From assembly GCA_023667395.1 (NCBI GenBank), contig JAMPAC010000025.1:1-37297 (forward strand): DNA of 37,297 bases, in the 5' to 3' direction. This DNA comes from Blautia sp. (GTDB taxonomy: Bacteria; Bacillota; Clostridia; Lachnospirales; Lachnospiraceae). This document shows positions 1-8,622 of this stretch, one piece after another; position 1 is the stretch's first letter; each line of letters opens with the position of its first letter. The position numbers and the translations under genes were made by a program. Under the pieces are notes generated by a model. The model made no database searches. It had not been told where the DNA came from and saw only the letters and a program-made list of their open reading frames with translations.

Positions 1-2029
1 TTACCCTGCCGGATGCGGAGGAAAGGGTATTCCTTGCCAGTTCCCTGCCATCAGCAGAATAAGCCACTGCTGTCAGCGTCCCCGGCGCATACCCGGTCTT
101 GAAAACTGCCTTACAATCCTTGATTTTCTTCTTTCCCAGCGGTTTCCCATTCAGGAGCAGCGCCACCGATGCGCTGTCGGAATAGACCTCTATCTCCGCC
201 CGGTTGCCGTCACACCCATCCCAGGACCAGCTTTCAATGGCATTTGTTCCCCGCCACACGGATTTGCTGACCCTTTCCCCAGGATGGTTCACCGGCTTTA
301 CCGCAATACGGGGGGCTTTTTCCAATCCCCAGACCGTGGAGGCATACCGACAGGAACCGTCCGGCGTCCCACAGATATCAATCACTCCCGTGCCCGCCAG
401 CACCCAGGGATAAGGACGGTTGAAAGGCATACCTCCGGTATAACTCCAGGCGCCCAGCCCCGCCTCCCCCAGATAGTCCCATGCCGTCCACATGAAGTCG
501 CCGACCAGGTAAGGGTATTCCTTTACCATGGCCCAGTTTTTGCAGATATCCTGTGGAAAAGTCTCTGAACCGAAAATAACCCTGTCCGGGTGAAGCTTCC
601 CTTCTTTCTGATATCTCCCGGAAGCATAATTGTACCCGGCAATATCCAGCAGTTCCATCACAGGGGCCGCTATCTTGTCCGCCTGGGCCGAATTGGCGGC
701 ATTGTTCATCCCACTCCCGATAAAGGAGGCCATGATGTTGAAGGCAAGGCTGGCATTCTGCTTGCCGTCCTGTTTTTTCTGTTTGCCCGTATCCGCCTTG
801 ACTTCCATCTCGCCGTCCTGATAAATCCCATTTCCCTTAACCGCCCGGCTCATGATCATCAGGTTCAGCCCGCAGCTTACAGGCCGGGTCTTATCCATCC
901 GTCTGCACAGGTCGGACATCTTCTTTGCATACTGGAGACCCTTTTCCTGGGACGGTTCCGCCACTTCGTTTCCGATGGAGTACAGGATGACGCTGGGGTG
1001 GTTATAATCCCGTGCCACCATCTCCGCCGTATCCTCCTGCCAGCACTTTTCAAAATCACAGCCGTAATCATACTTATTTTTGCGGTTATACCACATATCA
1101 AAGGTCTCATCCATCACATACATTCCATAGAAATCACAGGCTTCCAGAAGCGCACGGGAAGCAGGATTGTGGGAGGCGCGGAGGGCATTGAAGCCGGCTT
1201 CCTTCAAAATCCGTACCCGGCGCCACTCGCTCTCGTCATAAGTGGCGGCGCCAAGAATCCCGTTGTCATGATGGATACAGCCCCCGCGGAGCAGGGTTTC
1301 CTTTCCGTTGATAAACAGTCCCTTATTGCTCCATGTGATTTCCCGGATGCCGAATTTCTCTTCCACGGCATCGCTGCCTGTACTTACCCTGCAGGTATAG
1401 AGCTTTGGGACTTCCTCGCTCCAAAGTCCGGCATCGGGAACCGCCAATTCACAATCCGCCCCGGAGCCGGATGCTATCGCCTTCTCTCCGTCCAGAATTT
1501 CTACGGAAACTTCTCCTACAGAAGCCTGCCCGCCGCAAACCATTGTTTCCACCCGAATCTTTGCCGGATGAATAGCCAGTGTCGTTATTTTCACACCCCT
1601 GTATGCGATATCCCCCTCACCACCGATGTAAAGCCAGACCGGACGGTAGATACCAGCGCCGGAATACCAGCGGGAATTGGGCAGTTTAGAATTATCCGCC
1701 TCCACTGTCAGCGTATTCTTCTCCCCATAACGCAGCCCTTTCAGTTCCACCGTGAACGTGGTATAGCCATAAGGATGGAATGCCAGGCGTTCCCCATTCA
1801 GAGAAACAGAAGCATTTTTATAGACTCCCTCAAACTCGGCAATCACCTTTTTCCCTTCCCAGCAGACAGGCGCTTCAAAACATTTTTCGTAAGTGTATAT
1901 GCCCCCCGGAAAATAACCGTGTCCACCGTTACCCTCGGGATCACGCTTCTCCAGAATCTGCGCATCATGGGGCAATGTGACCGGCACACCGTTACAGACC
2001 CAATCCTCATTAAAAGATAGCTTTCTCAT
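1..2029 (-). CDS. Glycoside hydrolase family 2 (beta-galactosidase-like), 3' end outside window
   Basis: About 676 residues are visible; the C-terminus lies beyond the left edge. The N-terminal sugar-binding jelly-roll (motif GYFPGGIYTY near residue 40 and SRWYSGAGIYRPVW near 110), the immunoglobulin-like linker and the TIM barrel follow the usual GH2 order. The acid/base glutamate is E355 in SIGNEVAEP and the likely nucleophile is E489 in IFGSETF. There is no signal peptide, so the enzyme should act in the cytoplasm on a sugar brought in by the adjacent GPH symporter 14 bases upstream, with which it is probably co-transcribed. The ATG at 2029 has AAGGAGCG seven bases before it. The WDYLGEAGLGAW block is seen in GH2 enzymes annotated as beta-galactosidases; beta-glucuronidase or another GH2 specificity cannot be excluded. 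Confidence 0.9.
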   Translation of the reverse strand, partial: MRKLSFNEDWVCNGVPVTLPHDAQILEKRDPEGNGGHGYFPGGIYTYEKCFEAPVCWEGKKVIAEFEGVYKNASVSLNGERLAFHPYGYTTFTVELKGLRYGEKNTLTVEADNSKLPNSRWYSGAGIYRPVWLYIGGEGDIAYRGVKITTLAIHPAKIRVETMVCGGQASVGEVSVEILDGEKAIASGSGADCELAVPDAGLWSEEVPKLYTCRVSTGSDAVEEKFGIREITWSNKGLFINGKETLLRGGCIHHDNGILGAATYDESEWRRVRILKEAGFNALRASHNPASRALLEACDFYGMYVMDETFDMWYNRKNKYDYGCDFEKCWQEDTAEMVARDYNHPSVILYSIGNEVAEPSQEKGLQYAKKMSDLCRRMDKTRPVSCGLNLMIMSRAVKGNGIYQDGEMEVKADTGKQKKQDGKQNASLAFNIMASFIGSGMNNAANSAQADKIAAPVMELLDIAGYNYASGRYQKEGKLHPDRVIFGSETFPQDICKNWAMVKEYPYLVGDFMWTAWDYLGEAGLGAWSYTGGMPFNRPYPWVLAGTGVIDICGTPDGSCRYASTVWGLEKAPRIAVKPVNHPGERVSKSVWRGTNAIESWSWDGCDGNRAEIEVYSDSASVALLLNGKPLGKKKIKDCKAVFKTGYAPGTLTAVAYSADGRELARNTLSSASGRV

Positions 2030-2043
2030 AGCAAAACGCTCCT

Positions 2044-3702
2044 TTATTTCTTTTTCTTCGCTGCTTTCGCCGCCAGTTTCTCCTGATATTTGGCTTCTTC
2101 CGCTTCAAAGTTCAGGCCCTTTTTGGCACATTTCGCTTTCAGTTCCTCAATCCGTTTCTCCTCGGAAATCCGCTCCTGCTCCTTCTGCTCTATGGCCGCT
2201 TTCTCCTCAGGGGAAAGATAGGTCTCGCCTCTGGCTTCCGCTTCCGCCTTGTGCCGGGCCGTGATATCCGCTGCAATCTGGGGCATTTTCGTCTCCACGT
2301 CAAACCGCAGCATGAGCAGGGATCCGATGGCGTATCCAATCATGGGAATCCCCACAAAGCACCATGTAAAGAAATTCTGCATGGCTGCAGGCTGCGTGAT
2401 CACTTCCGTATTGGAGCTGGGCGCAATATAGCCAAACAGGGAAATGCCGCCCAGGATCAGGGACTGCCCGATACCACCGGATACCGTAATGATAATACTC
2501 TGCACGGATGCGGAAAAACCGTCCGCCCGGTACCCGTTCTTCCACTCGATATGGTCCAGTGCCTCCGCCAGCATGGCAGATGTGACATAAGTAGGCAATG
2601 CGCCAAAGGACTTGATGACCAGCCCCCCCAGTACAGCCCCCATATTGGAAGGAAACAGCAGTACCACCAGACTGCCGATAGCCGCAATCCCAAAACCGAA
2701 CATCATGACCCTGCGCTTGCCGAACTTGCGGACCAGGGGCCACAGCAGAACAAGGCCAATTCCCAAAGGCGCCTGCCCGATCATGTTGACCAGGACCTGG
2801 TTCGCCGTTCCGCTCTGCACGGAATTGCCCAGCACCCAGTTACAGTAATAAATCATAGAATTCGTGGAAAGGAAATTGAATATCTGATACAGGAGGAAAA
2901 AACCCATGATGATGATCCAGTAGGGATCCTTCAGGCAGGCTTTCAGCTGTTTCCCAAAGCTGATAACCTCACCGTCCTTATCCCCGGCCGCATTCATGCT
3001 GTCCTCAGTGACACGCTCTTTCGTAAAATAATACTCCAGCAGCGTAGCGGGAATCGCCAGACAGGACAGGCAGCTCATCACAGTAATCCATGTGCCCTGA
3101 GCTTCGGCGCCCACTCCGATGGCATTGATGATAACAGGCAGGATGATCGTGACCAGAACCCCCGGGATCATGGCGGTTCCTGTGGAAGTAAGGAGCGCCA
3201 GGGTATCCCGCTGCTTTGTGTTCCGTGTAGACAAGGGAACCATCAGCGCATGAGCCATGTTATAGATGGTAAACGCAAAAGCAAAAAACAGATTGTAACT
3301 GACGACAATCCAAACCAGCTGTACCGTCCTGGAAGCCCTCGGAACCGTATACAGCAAAATTCCCGCCAACGTCATGGCAAAACCGGATACCAATATCCAG
3401 GGGCGGGCTTTCCCCTGTTTTGTGCGTGTACGGTCAATGATACGCCCCATAATAATATTAGTGACCGCATCCACTACTTTTGAAAAAACCGGCATCAGTG
3501 TCATAAAAATGCCCGCGACTCCCAGCACATCCGTATAAAACTGGGTTAAATAGGTTCCTGCGATTGCAAAATAGGCCATGTATACAAGGCAGGGGCCGCC
3601 AAAGTAGCCAAGCCACGCTTCGGACTTTTTCGTATTGGCGGATTTGATCCTGGAATCCAGAAACGGCTTATCCAGAATACTGGTTTTGTTTCCCGTGGTC
3701 AT
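2044..3702 (-). CDS. GPH-family sugar:cation symporter with charged C-terminal tail
   Basis: A 552-residue major facilitator of the glycoside-pentoside-hexuronide (GPH, MelB-like) group with about twelve membrane segments. Family marks include the KVVDAVTNIIMGRIIDRT stretch near residue 85 followed by GKARPW. It likely imports the oligosaccharide or glycoside hydrolysed by the GH2 enzyme encoded immediately downstream. The last 80 or so residues form a lysine/glutamate-rich, probably coiled-coil cytoplasmic tail ending in KKKK; typical GPH proteins are 440-480 residues, so this tail is extra. Start ATG at 3702 with a good AGGAGG nine bases upstream. It is transcribed divergently from the HPr-like/AraC pair. 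Confidence 0.9.
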   Translation of the reverse strand: MTTGNKTSILDKPFLDSRIKSANTKKSEAWLGYFGGPCLVYMAYFAIAGTYLTQFYTDVLGVAGIFMTLMPVFSKVVDAVTNIIMGRIIDRTRTKQGKARPWILVSGFAMTLAGILLYTVPRASRTVQLVWIVVSYNLFFAFAFTIYNMAHALMVPLSTRNTKQRDTLALLTSTGTAMIPGVLVTIILPVIINAIGVGAEAQGTWITVMSCLSCLAIPATLLEYYFTKERVTEDSMNAAGDKDGEVISFGKQLKACLKDPYWIIIMGFFLLYQIFNFLSTNSMIYYCNWVLGNSVQSGTANQVLVNMIGQAPLGIGLVLLWPLVRKFGKRRVMMFGFGIAAIGSLVVLLFPSNMGAVLGGLVIKSFGALPTYVTSAMLAEALDHIEWKNGYRADGFSASVQSIIITVSGGIGQSLILGGISLFGYIAPSSNTEVITQPAAMQNFFTWCFVGIPMIGYAIGSLLMLRFDVETKMPQIAADITARHKAEAEARGETYLSPEEKAAIEQKEQERISEEKRIEELKAKCAKKGLNFEAEEAKYQEKLAAKAAKKKK

Positions 3703-3896
3703 ATGTAATCCCTCCTACTGTTTTGGTGCTTCCCGCACTCTTTGTGACATCCATTATACCAACCACATGAAAAAGCCGTTATAACCATTTCGGCTTTTGC
3801 GGCGTCTAAATTGTCCAAATTGTAAAACAGGGCAATTTTGTTATTACAAAGCCTAATCTGATATGCTATAGTAATGGCAGACAAGGAGGAGTGTTG
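3703..3896. promoter_or_regulatory. Divergent promoter region, GPH/GH2 versus HPr-like/AraC
   Basis: On the minus strand a perfect TATAAT (3753-3758) has no recognisable -35, as expected for an activator-dependent promoter driving the transporter. On the plus strand TTACAA (3844-3849), a 17-base spacer and TATAGT (3867-3872) give a promoter for the regulator pair. Between them lie AAATTG at 3808-3813, AAATTG at 3817-3822 and the inverted CAATTT at 3833-3838, which are candidate operator half-sites for the AraC protein encoded next door. Binding is inferred, not shown. Confidence 0.55.
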
Positions 3897-4139
3897 ATGA
3901 AACAGATTCGGAAACAAATTGATATCAGCCTGTTTTTGAATATCATATCAAAACAATGCAGTGATGTTTATTATATCAGCAGCGAGGGGGACCGGTTAAA
4001 CCTGAAATCCGAACTCTGCAAATATATCTTTGCAATCGTATATTCCAAACAGGAACTGCTGCTGAACGGGGAACTGCTCTGCAGCAAATCCGAAGATTAC
4101 GAAACCCTGAAGGATTTCTGGATGGAGGTGTCACCATGA
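3897..4139 (+). CDS. Small HPr-like protein coupled to AraC regulator
   Basis: An 80-residue protein. The pattern (FLNIISK, a short variable strand region, then LKSEL and a hydrophobic strand, ending YETLKDFW) resembles divergent HPr-like PTS phosphocarrier domains found as stand-alone proteins in Lachnospiraceae, but the phosphorylatable histidine of true HPr is not evident. The ATG at 3897 sits six bases after AAGGAGGA; the GTG at 3891 abuts that site and is too close. The stop codon overlaps the start of the AraC gene as ATGA, so the two are translationally coupled. It may modulate or partner the regulator. The family call is a pattern match by eye. Confidence 0.6.
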   Translation: MKQIRKQIDISLFLNIISKQCSDVYYISSEGDRLNLKSELCKYIFAIVYSKQELLLNGELLCSKSEDYETLKDFWMEVSP

Positions 4140-5353
4140 CTGCCCTGTTGTATGACCTGGAGTTATTTTACCAGATGATATCCTGCTGCCATGAAATCTG
4201 CCTATGGGAATGCAACGAGGAACTTCACTTGGGCAGCCTGTTTGATGAAAAACCCCATGCCTTGGCCCTGCTGTTTGAAGCGGACAACTGCAAACAGGCA
4301 TTGTCAGACCCGCCGGAGCGGCCCAAGTATCCTATGATCCTGTCCAATGAATTCGGCCTGACTTGGACAGTGGTATTCCCTGTAGAGGAAACACAGCGCC
4401 ATCTCTATGTACTTGGCCCTTATTTCACAGATGATTTTTCCATTGAACAGATTGAAGCGGCTATCTTGCGCAAAAAACTGTCGCCGCTCCTTACGCAGGA
4501 ATTTTCAAGTGTAATCAGACCGCTCCCCATCATTTCCATTGTCAAGGCGATGGAATATGCGGTCATGCTCCACTACTGCATCAACAGACAGCGGATCAAC
4601 ATGAGTGACCTTGTTTTTTTCCAGAATCGGGAACTTGATGTCACGACCAGATCCGCAGGACGGGAAGGACATGGCACCTGGGCATCCGAGCAGGCCATGC
4701 TGCAGCTGATCACGGATGGGAACTTGAATTACCGGGATGAAATGAGCCATCTTATCAACATTGGTAACATAGGGAAACTTTCCAATGGCGAGCCTGTGAG
4801 ACAGGTGAAAAACGCCTGCATCATCTTTTCTGCGCTCTGCTGCCGGGCCGCAGTAAAAGGCGGGCTGAATGCGGAGATATCCTATTGCCTGGCTGATCAT
4901 TATATCCAGAGCATCGAGGCCGCCAAGTCCATTGGGGAGATTACAGAAATCTGTTACGCCATGCAGGATGACTATGTACATAGAGTCCACAGATGTAAGA
5001 CAAACAGCCTGTCCCCCGAGATCAAAAACATCTGTGATTACATCGGCATCCATGTGGAAAAGAACTGTTCGTTGGACGAACTGGCCGAAAAGGTCGGTTA
5101 TTCCAAGTATTACCTGTCAAAAAAATTCAAAAGGGAAATTGGATGTACCATTGTTGACTACATCAACAAGACAAAAGTTGACCGGGCAAAAACCCTCCTG
5201 ACGGGAACCGGCCTTGAAATCCAGGAAATCAGCGAGCAGCTGGGGTTCGGGGGACAGAGTTATTTTGCGGAATGCTTCCGTAAGTATGCCGACTGCTCCC
5301 CGGCGGAGTACCGGAATCAGGTTCAAAATCCTGCCCCGCCGCCACAAAGCTGA
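4136..5353 (+). CDS. AraC-family transcriptional regulator
   Basis: A 405-residue regulator. The last hundred or so residues carry the double helix-turn-helix typical of AraC/XylS proteins: IGIHVEKNCSLDELAEKVGY, then SKYYLSKKFKREIG, and a second unit ending GFGGQSYFAECFRKYADCSPAEYR. The long N-terminal part (about 290 residues) has no cupin signature that I can see and looks like the sensory region found in many Lachnospiraceae AraC proteins. It lies between a divergent GH2/GPH pair and a downstream GH3 gene, so it most likely activates one or both in response to the sugar. The start ATG overlaps the preceding stop. Confidence 0.9.
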   Translation: MTALLYDLELFYQMISCCHEICLWECNEELHLGSLFDEKPHALALLFEADNCKQALSDPPERPKYPMILSNEFGLTWTVVFPVEETQRHLYVLGPYFTDDFSIEQIEAAILRKKLSPLLTQEFSSVIRPLPIISIVKAMEYAVMLHYCINRQRINMSDLVFFQNRELDVTTRSAGREGHGTWASEQAMLQLITDGNLNYRDEMSHLINIGNIGKLSNGEPVRQVKNACIIFSALCCRAAVKGGLNAEISYCLADHYIQSIEAAKSIGEITEICYAMQDDYVHRVHRCKTNSLSPEIKNICDYIGIHVEKNCSLDELAEKVGYSKYYLSKKFKREIGCTIVDYINKTKVDRAKTLLTGTGLEIQEISEQLGFGGQSYFAECFRKYADCSPAEYRNQVQNPAPPPQS

Positions 5354-5415
5354 ACTCAGGCAAAGATCATTTTAAATATATTAAGGCTAAAAAATCAAAA
5401 AGGAGAAACCATTTT

Positions 5416-8010
5416 ATGGGAAAAGCAAAATTTTCACTGATGAGCAAGACTCTGGACCCCACTATCATCAACGGCAAGATGAGTGCCTTTGGCCGTGTCC
5501 CCTATTCCTTGGAGGTGCGATGTTCCAAGCCCATAGATATGGAACGCTATGGCACGGTGAAGGTGGACGGAAAGGAAATCTCAAAAGGTCTTACCTTTGA
5601 ATCGGACATCATTGTCAAAATCCACGGCCTGATGCTGCCTGTGGGCGAAATCGCACGGGACTTTGGTGGAACCCACACCCTGGAACTGTCCGGGTTCACG
5701 GCAAAGGACGGTACTCCTATTGCCAATGCAAAGCTGACCTTCAACACTGCTGCCAAGCGCACCAGAAACCCAGCATATCGTGCCCATGACGAGACAGCCC
5801 TGAATGCGGCCAGGGAAGGAATGGTATTGCTGCAAAATGAAAATCATGTGCTTCCCCTGCCGGAAAATGCCGTACTCAACTGTTTCGGCGCAGGGCTTTA
5901 TATGTATCGGGTAAGTGCCACCGGGGCGGGACTCATCAATCCCAGGTGGCAGCCGGACCTGTTCGATGCAGTGCAGGATCACAGCCATTTTACCATCAAC
6001 ATGGAAACCGTCGAACTATACAGCAGCCTGAAAAATGAAACACCCTGCCAAAACATACTGGAACACGCCATGCAGAAAAGCGATACCGCCATCCTCTTTA
6101 TCACAAGGGATTCCGGAGAATTCCTTGACAACAAACCCGCCAAAGGCTGGTATTATCTGACCGATGAAGAACGCAGCATGATCCGCTCCGTGACGGAAGC
6201 CTTTCCCCATACCGTTGCCATCCTGAACACAGGGTATCCCATTGAACTGGGATGGGTCAAAGAATACGGCATTGACAGTGTACTCTATACCGGCTTTGCC
6301 GGAATGCTCTCTTCCTATGCGCTGATGGAGATCCTGGACGGCCGCACCTGCCCCAGCGGAAAGCTGCCGGATACTTTCGCACTGGATTATTACGATTACC
6401 CCTCCGCAAAGAACTTTATCAATTTTAAGGCGGAGGATCCCCTTCCGGGCGAGAAGGAATACGGTGTCCATCTCTATTATGAGGAAGACATTTACATGGG
6501 ATACCGATATTTTGACACTTTTCATAAGCCTGTCGCCTATGGCTTTGGCCACGGCTTAAGCTATACCTCCTTTCAGTTCAGCGATACCGCGCCCGCCATG
6601 GACGAAAAAGACCCAAAAAATATCCGCATTACAACGGTTGTCACCAATACCGGCAAGGTAAGCGGTAAACAGATAGCCCAGGTCTACGGCAGCGCCCCGT
6701 CCGGCAGACTGGAGAAACCTCAACGGATTCTGGTGGGATTTGAAAAAACCAGGGAACTGAAACCGGGAGAACAGCAGACCTTACACATTTATGTCCACAT
6801 GGACGACTTGGCATCTTTTGAGGAAGAAAAATCCGCATACATTCTGGAACCGGGAAATTATAAGCTTTACCTGGGCGATGAACTGGCATCAGCGGAAGAA
6901 ATCTGCAGCATCCCTGTGAATACGGAAACTGTGGTACGGAAGGTTTCCCCCATGGCCCGGCCTGTAGAAAATTTCCATAAAATGACCCAGGCCGATCCGA
7001 CCATCCAAGGGCTTTCCAAAACCGTACCCCTGGAAAAGCGCATTGCCATCCCGGCAGCACGCCCCCAATGGAACCCCCAGCCGTTGAAGCGCGGGAAAGC
7101 AGGTAGGATCACTTTTCCTGAACTGTTAAAGGACAACCGTCTGCTGGATGATTTCGTGGCACAGATGAGCAATTCCGAACTCTGTAATATGAACGTCTGC
7201 GGCGGTGCCAACTGGTATATGCCCTGGCAGAATGGAGCGGCGGGAAAAACCGTCGTCATCCGCAGATACAAGATGCCCATGATGACGGTTTCCGACGGCA
7301 ATACCGGGCTGAACATCAAGAAGCCAAACATAGGTTTCCCCAGCAGCGCCACCGTATGCGCCAGCTTCAACAAAGAACTGGCCAGACAGATTGGGCGAAC
7401 CATCGGGGAGGAGTCAAAGGAGCATGGCATCCAGCTGAACCTGGGCCCTGCCATGAACCTGCACCGCAATATCTTAAACGGACGCCATCCTGAATATTTT
7501 TCCGAAGATCCCTACCTTGCCGGAACCATGGCTGGATACCACGGCAAAGGGCTAGAGGAGGCAGGCGTGGGAAGCTGTTATAAGCACCTGTTCTGCAACA
7601 ACTCTGACACCAGCAGAAAGGCCAGCCAAAGCATCGTGTCGGAGCGGGCACTGCGGGAGCTTTATTTCAGGGTGTTTGAGGTCGCCCTCCGTATCAATAT
7701 GCCCAGCGCCGTAATGACCAGCTATAACAGCATCAATGGCATCTATCCCGCAGAAAACGCGGATATCCTGCAGACCCTGCTGCGGAAGGAATGGGGCTTT
7801 ACAGGCTTTATCATGACCGACTGGGGAACCTATGACACCGTGGATGCCGTGGAAATGGCAAAAGCCGGGAACTCCTGGCTCACCGAGGGCAGTAAAAAGT
7901 ATGTGAAGGAATTGGAGGCGGCGGTCAAGGACGGCAGATTGAGCCGCGCCGCACTGGAGCATAATGTAAGATACCTGATCCGGACCATGTGCCGGTTGTT
8001 CCAGAAATAG
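5416..8010 (+). CDS. Glycoside hydrolase family 3 with permuted domain order
   Basis: An 864-residue beta-glycosidase of family GH3. Its domains are in reversed order: a short beta-rich N-terminal region (1-113), then the GH3 C-terminal alpha/beta sandwich (AREGMVLLQNEN near 130), the fibronectin-III-like domain (YGFGHGLSYTSF near 375 to about 500), and last the TIM barrel (about 560-864). The barrel carries GRHPEYFSEDPYLAG, the KHLFCNN substrate site and the catalytic nucleophile D802 in IMTDWG. Such permuted GH3 enzymes are known from rumen clostridia. No signal peptide is present, so it is cytoplasmic. The AAGGAG site lies ten bases before ATG 5416, and 62 bases separate it from the AraC gene, with which it may be co-transcribed. 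Exact substrate unknown. Confidence 0.92.
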   Translation: MGKAKFSLMSKTLDPTIINGKMSAFGRVPYSLEVRCSKPIDMERYGTVKVDGKEISKGLTFESDIIVKIHGLMLPVGEIARDFGGTHTLELSGFTAKDGTPIANAKLTFNTAAKRTRNPAYRAHDETALNAAREGMVLLQNENHVLPLPENAVLNCFGAGLYMYRVSATGAGLINPRWQPDLFDAVQDHSHFTINMETVELYSSLKNETPCQNILEHAMQKSDTAILFITRDSGEFLDNKPAKGWYYLTDEERSMIRSVTEAFPHTVAILNTGYPIELGWVKEYGIDSVLYTGFAGMLSSYALMEILDGRTCPSGKLPDTFALDYYDYPSAKNFINFKAEDPLPGEKEYGVHLYYEEDIYMGYRYFDTFHKPVAYGFGHGLSYTSFQFSDTAPAMDEKDPKNIRITTVVTNTGKVSGKQIAQVYGSAPSGRLEKPQRILVGFEKTRELKPGEQQTLHIYVHMDDLASFEEEKSAYILEPGNYKLYLGDELASAEEICSIPVNTETVVRKVSPMARPVENFHKMTQADPTIQGLSKTVPLEKRIAIPAARPQWNPQPLKRGKAGRITFPELLKDNRLLDDFVAQMSNSELCNMNVCGGANWYMPWQNGAAGKTVVIRRYKMPMMTVSDGNTGLNIKKPNIGFPSSATVCASFNKELARQIGRTIGEESKEHGIQLNLGPAMNLHRNILNGRHPEYFSEDPYLAGTMAGYHGKGLEEAGVGSCYKHLFCNNSDTSRKASQSIVSERALRELYFRVFEVALRINMPSAVMTSYNSINGIYPAENADILQTLLRKEWGFTGFIMTDWGTYDTVDAVEMAKAGNSWLTEGSKKYVKELEAAVKDGRLSRAALEHNVRYLIRTMCRLFQK

Positions 8011-8022
8011 ATTCCTATAGAA

Positions 8023-8054
8023 TTGCCCCTATCCGCCAAAACAGATAGGGGCAA
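8023..8054 (+). promoter_or_regulatory. Perfect 11-bp stem-loop between GH3 and TetR genes
   Basis: TTGCCCCTATC (8023-8033) is exactly complementary to GATAGGGGCAA (8044-8054), with a ten-base loop. No T-run follows on either strand, so it is not a standard intrinsic terminator. The right arm ends just before the ribosome binding site (AAGAGG, 8056-8061) of the TetR gene. It could be a weak terminator, an mRNA-processing or stability hairpin, or a TetR operator. Confidence 0.6.
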
Positions 8055-8070
8055 TAAGAGGTATGGTTAT

Positions 8071-8622
8071 ATGGGAAATCGTAACGAGTCTGCGAAGGTA
8101 TTACAGACAAAGCATCTCCTCGCTTCTCAGCTGATGGAGCTTTTAAAAAATCGCTCCCTGAAGAAAATATCGGTCAACGATATCTGCCAGGGCGCACTGA
8201 TCAGCCGGTCTACTTTCTATTTGCATTTTGAAGATAAATACCGGCTCTTGCAGTATTGCTTTGAAAAAGAAATCGGCCGTTGGGAAACCTCCACCAGAGG
8301 AAAGACGGCGCAGGAAACCATCCTCTATATCCTGGATGCGATTTTAGAAAAAAAAGAATTCTACTATCACACCTTTATGGACGAACCGGTGCAGGAACAG
8401 ATTGAAATCCTGCACTCGGTATTTGCCCGCATTTTTATGGATAAGCTGCGTGAGAAAGAAAAGGCGGGATACGAGCTTCCCGGGCCGGCTTCTATTGTCA
8501 GCGCTTTTTATGCAGGCGGCATAGCAACTGCAAATATCCAATGGATCCGGAGCAATTTTGACATTCCAAAGGAAGAAATGGCAGAATGCCAGCGAAAACT
8601 ATTGTCGGCTATTTTTCCTTAG
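8071..8622 (+). CDS. TetR-family transcriptional regulator
   Basis: A 183-residue protein with an N-terminal TetR helix-turn-helix (LKKISVNDICQGALISRSTF, followed by YLHFEDKYRLL; about residues 26-58) and a helical C-terminal half of the type seen in short TetR/AcrR proteins of Firmicutes. I chose ATG 8071, nine bases after AAGAGG, rather than an in-frame ATG at 8023 which lies inside the upstream hairpin and has no ribosome binding site. It is downstream of the GH3 gene on the same strand; its target is unknown. The 3' end overlaps the convergent DUF1269 gene by 14 bases. Confidence 0.88.
   Translation: MGNRNESAKVLQTKHLLASQLMELLKNRSLKKISVNDICQGALISRSTFYLHFEDKYRLLQYCFEKEIGRWETSTRGKTAQETILYILDAILEKKEFYYHTFMDEPVQEQIEILHSVFARIFMDKLREKEKAGYELPGPASIVSAFYAGGIATANIQWIRSNFDIPKEEMAECQRKLLSAIFP

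Noticed and set aside
590-2020. 476-codon plus-strand frame opposite the GH2 gene
   Set aside because: The minus strand encodes a clear GH2 enzyme with catalytic residues; the plus-strand frame is a shadow.
2251-3483. 410-codon plus-strand frame opposite the GPH symporter
   Set aside because: Antisense shadow of a transporter gene; His/Gln/Arg-rich composition is typical of such shadows.
3699-3917. 72-codon minus-strand frame upstream of the GPH gene
   Set aside because: It covers the divergent promoter region and the start of the HPr-like gene; no ribosome binding site or family resemblance.
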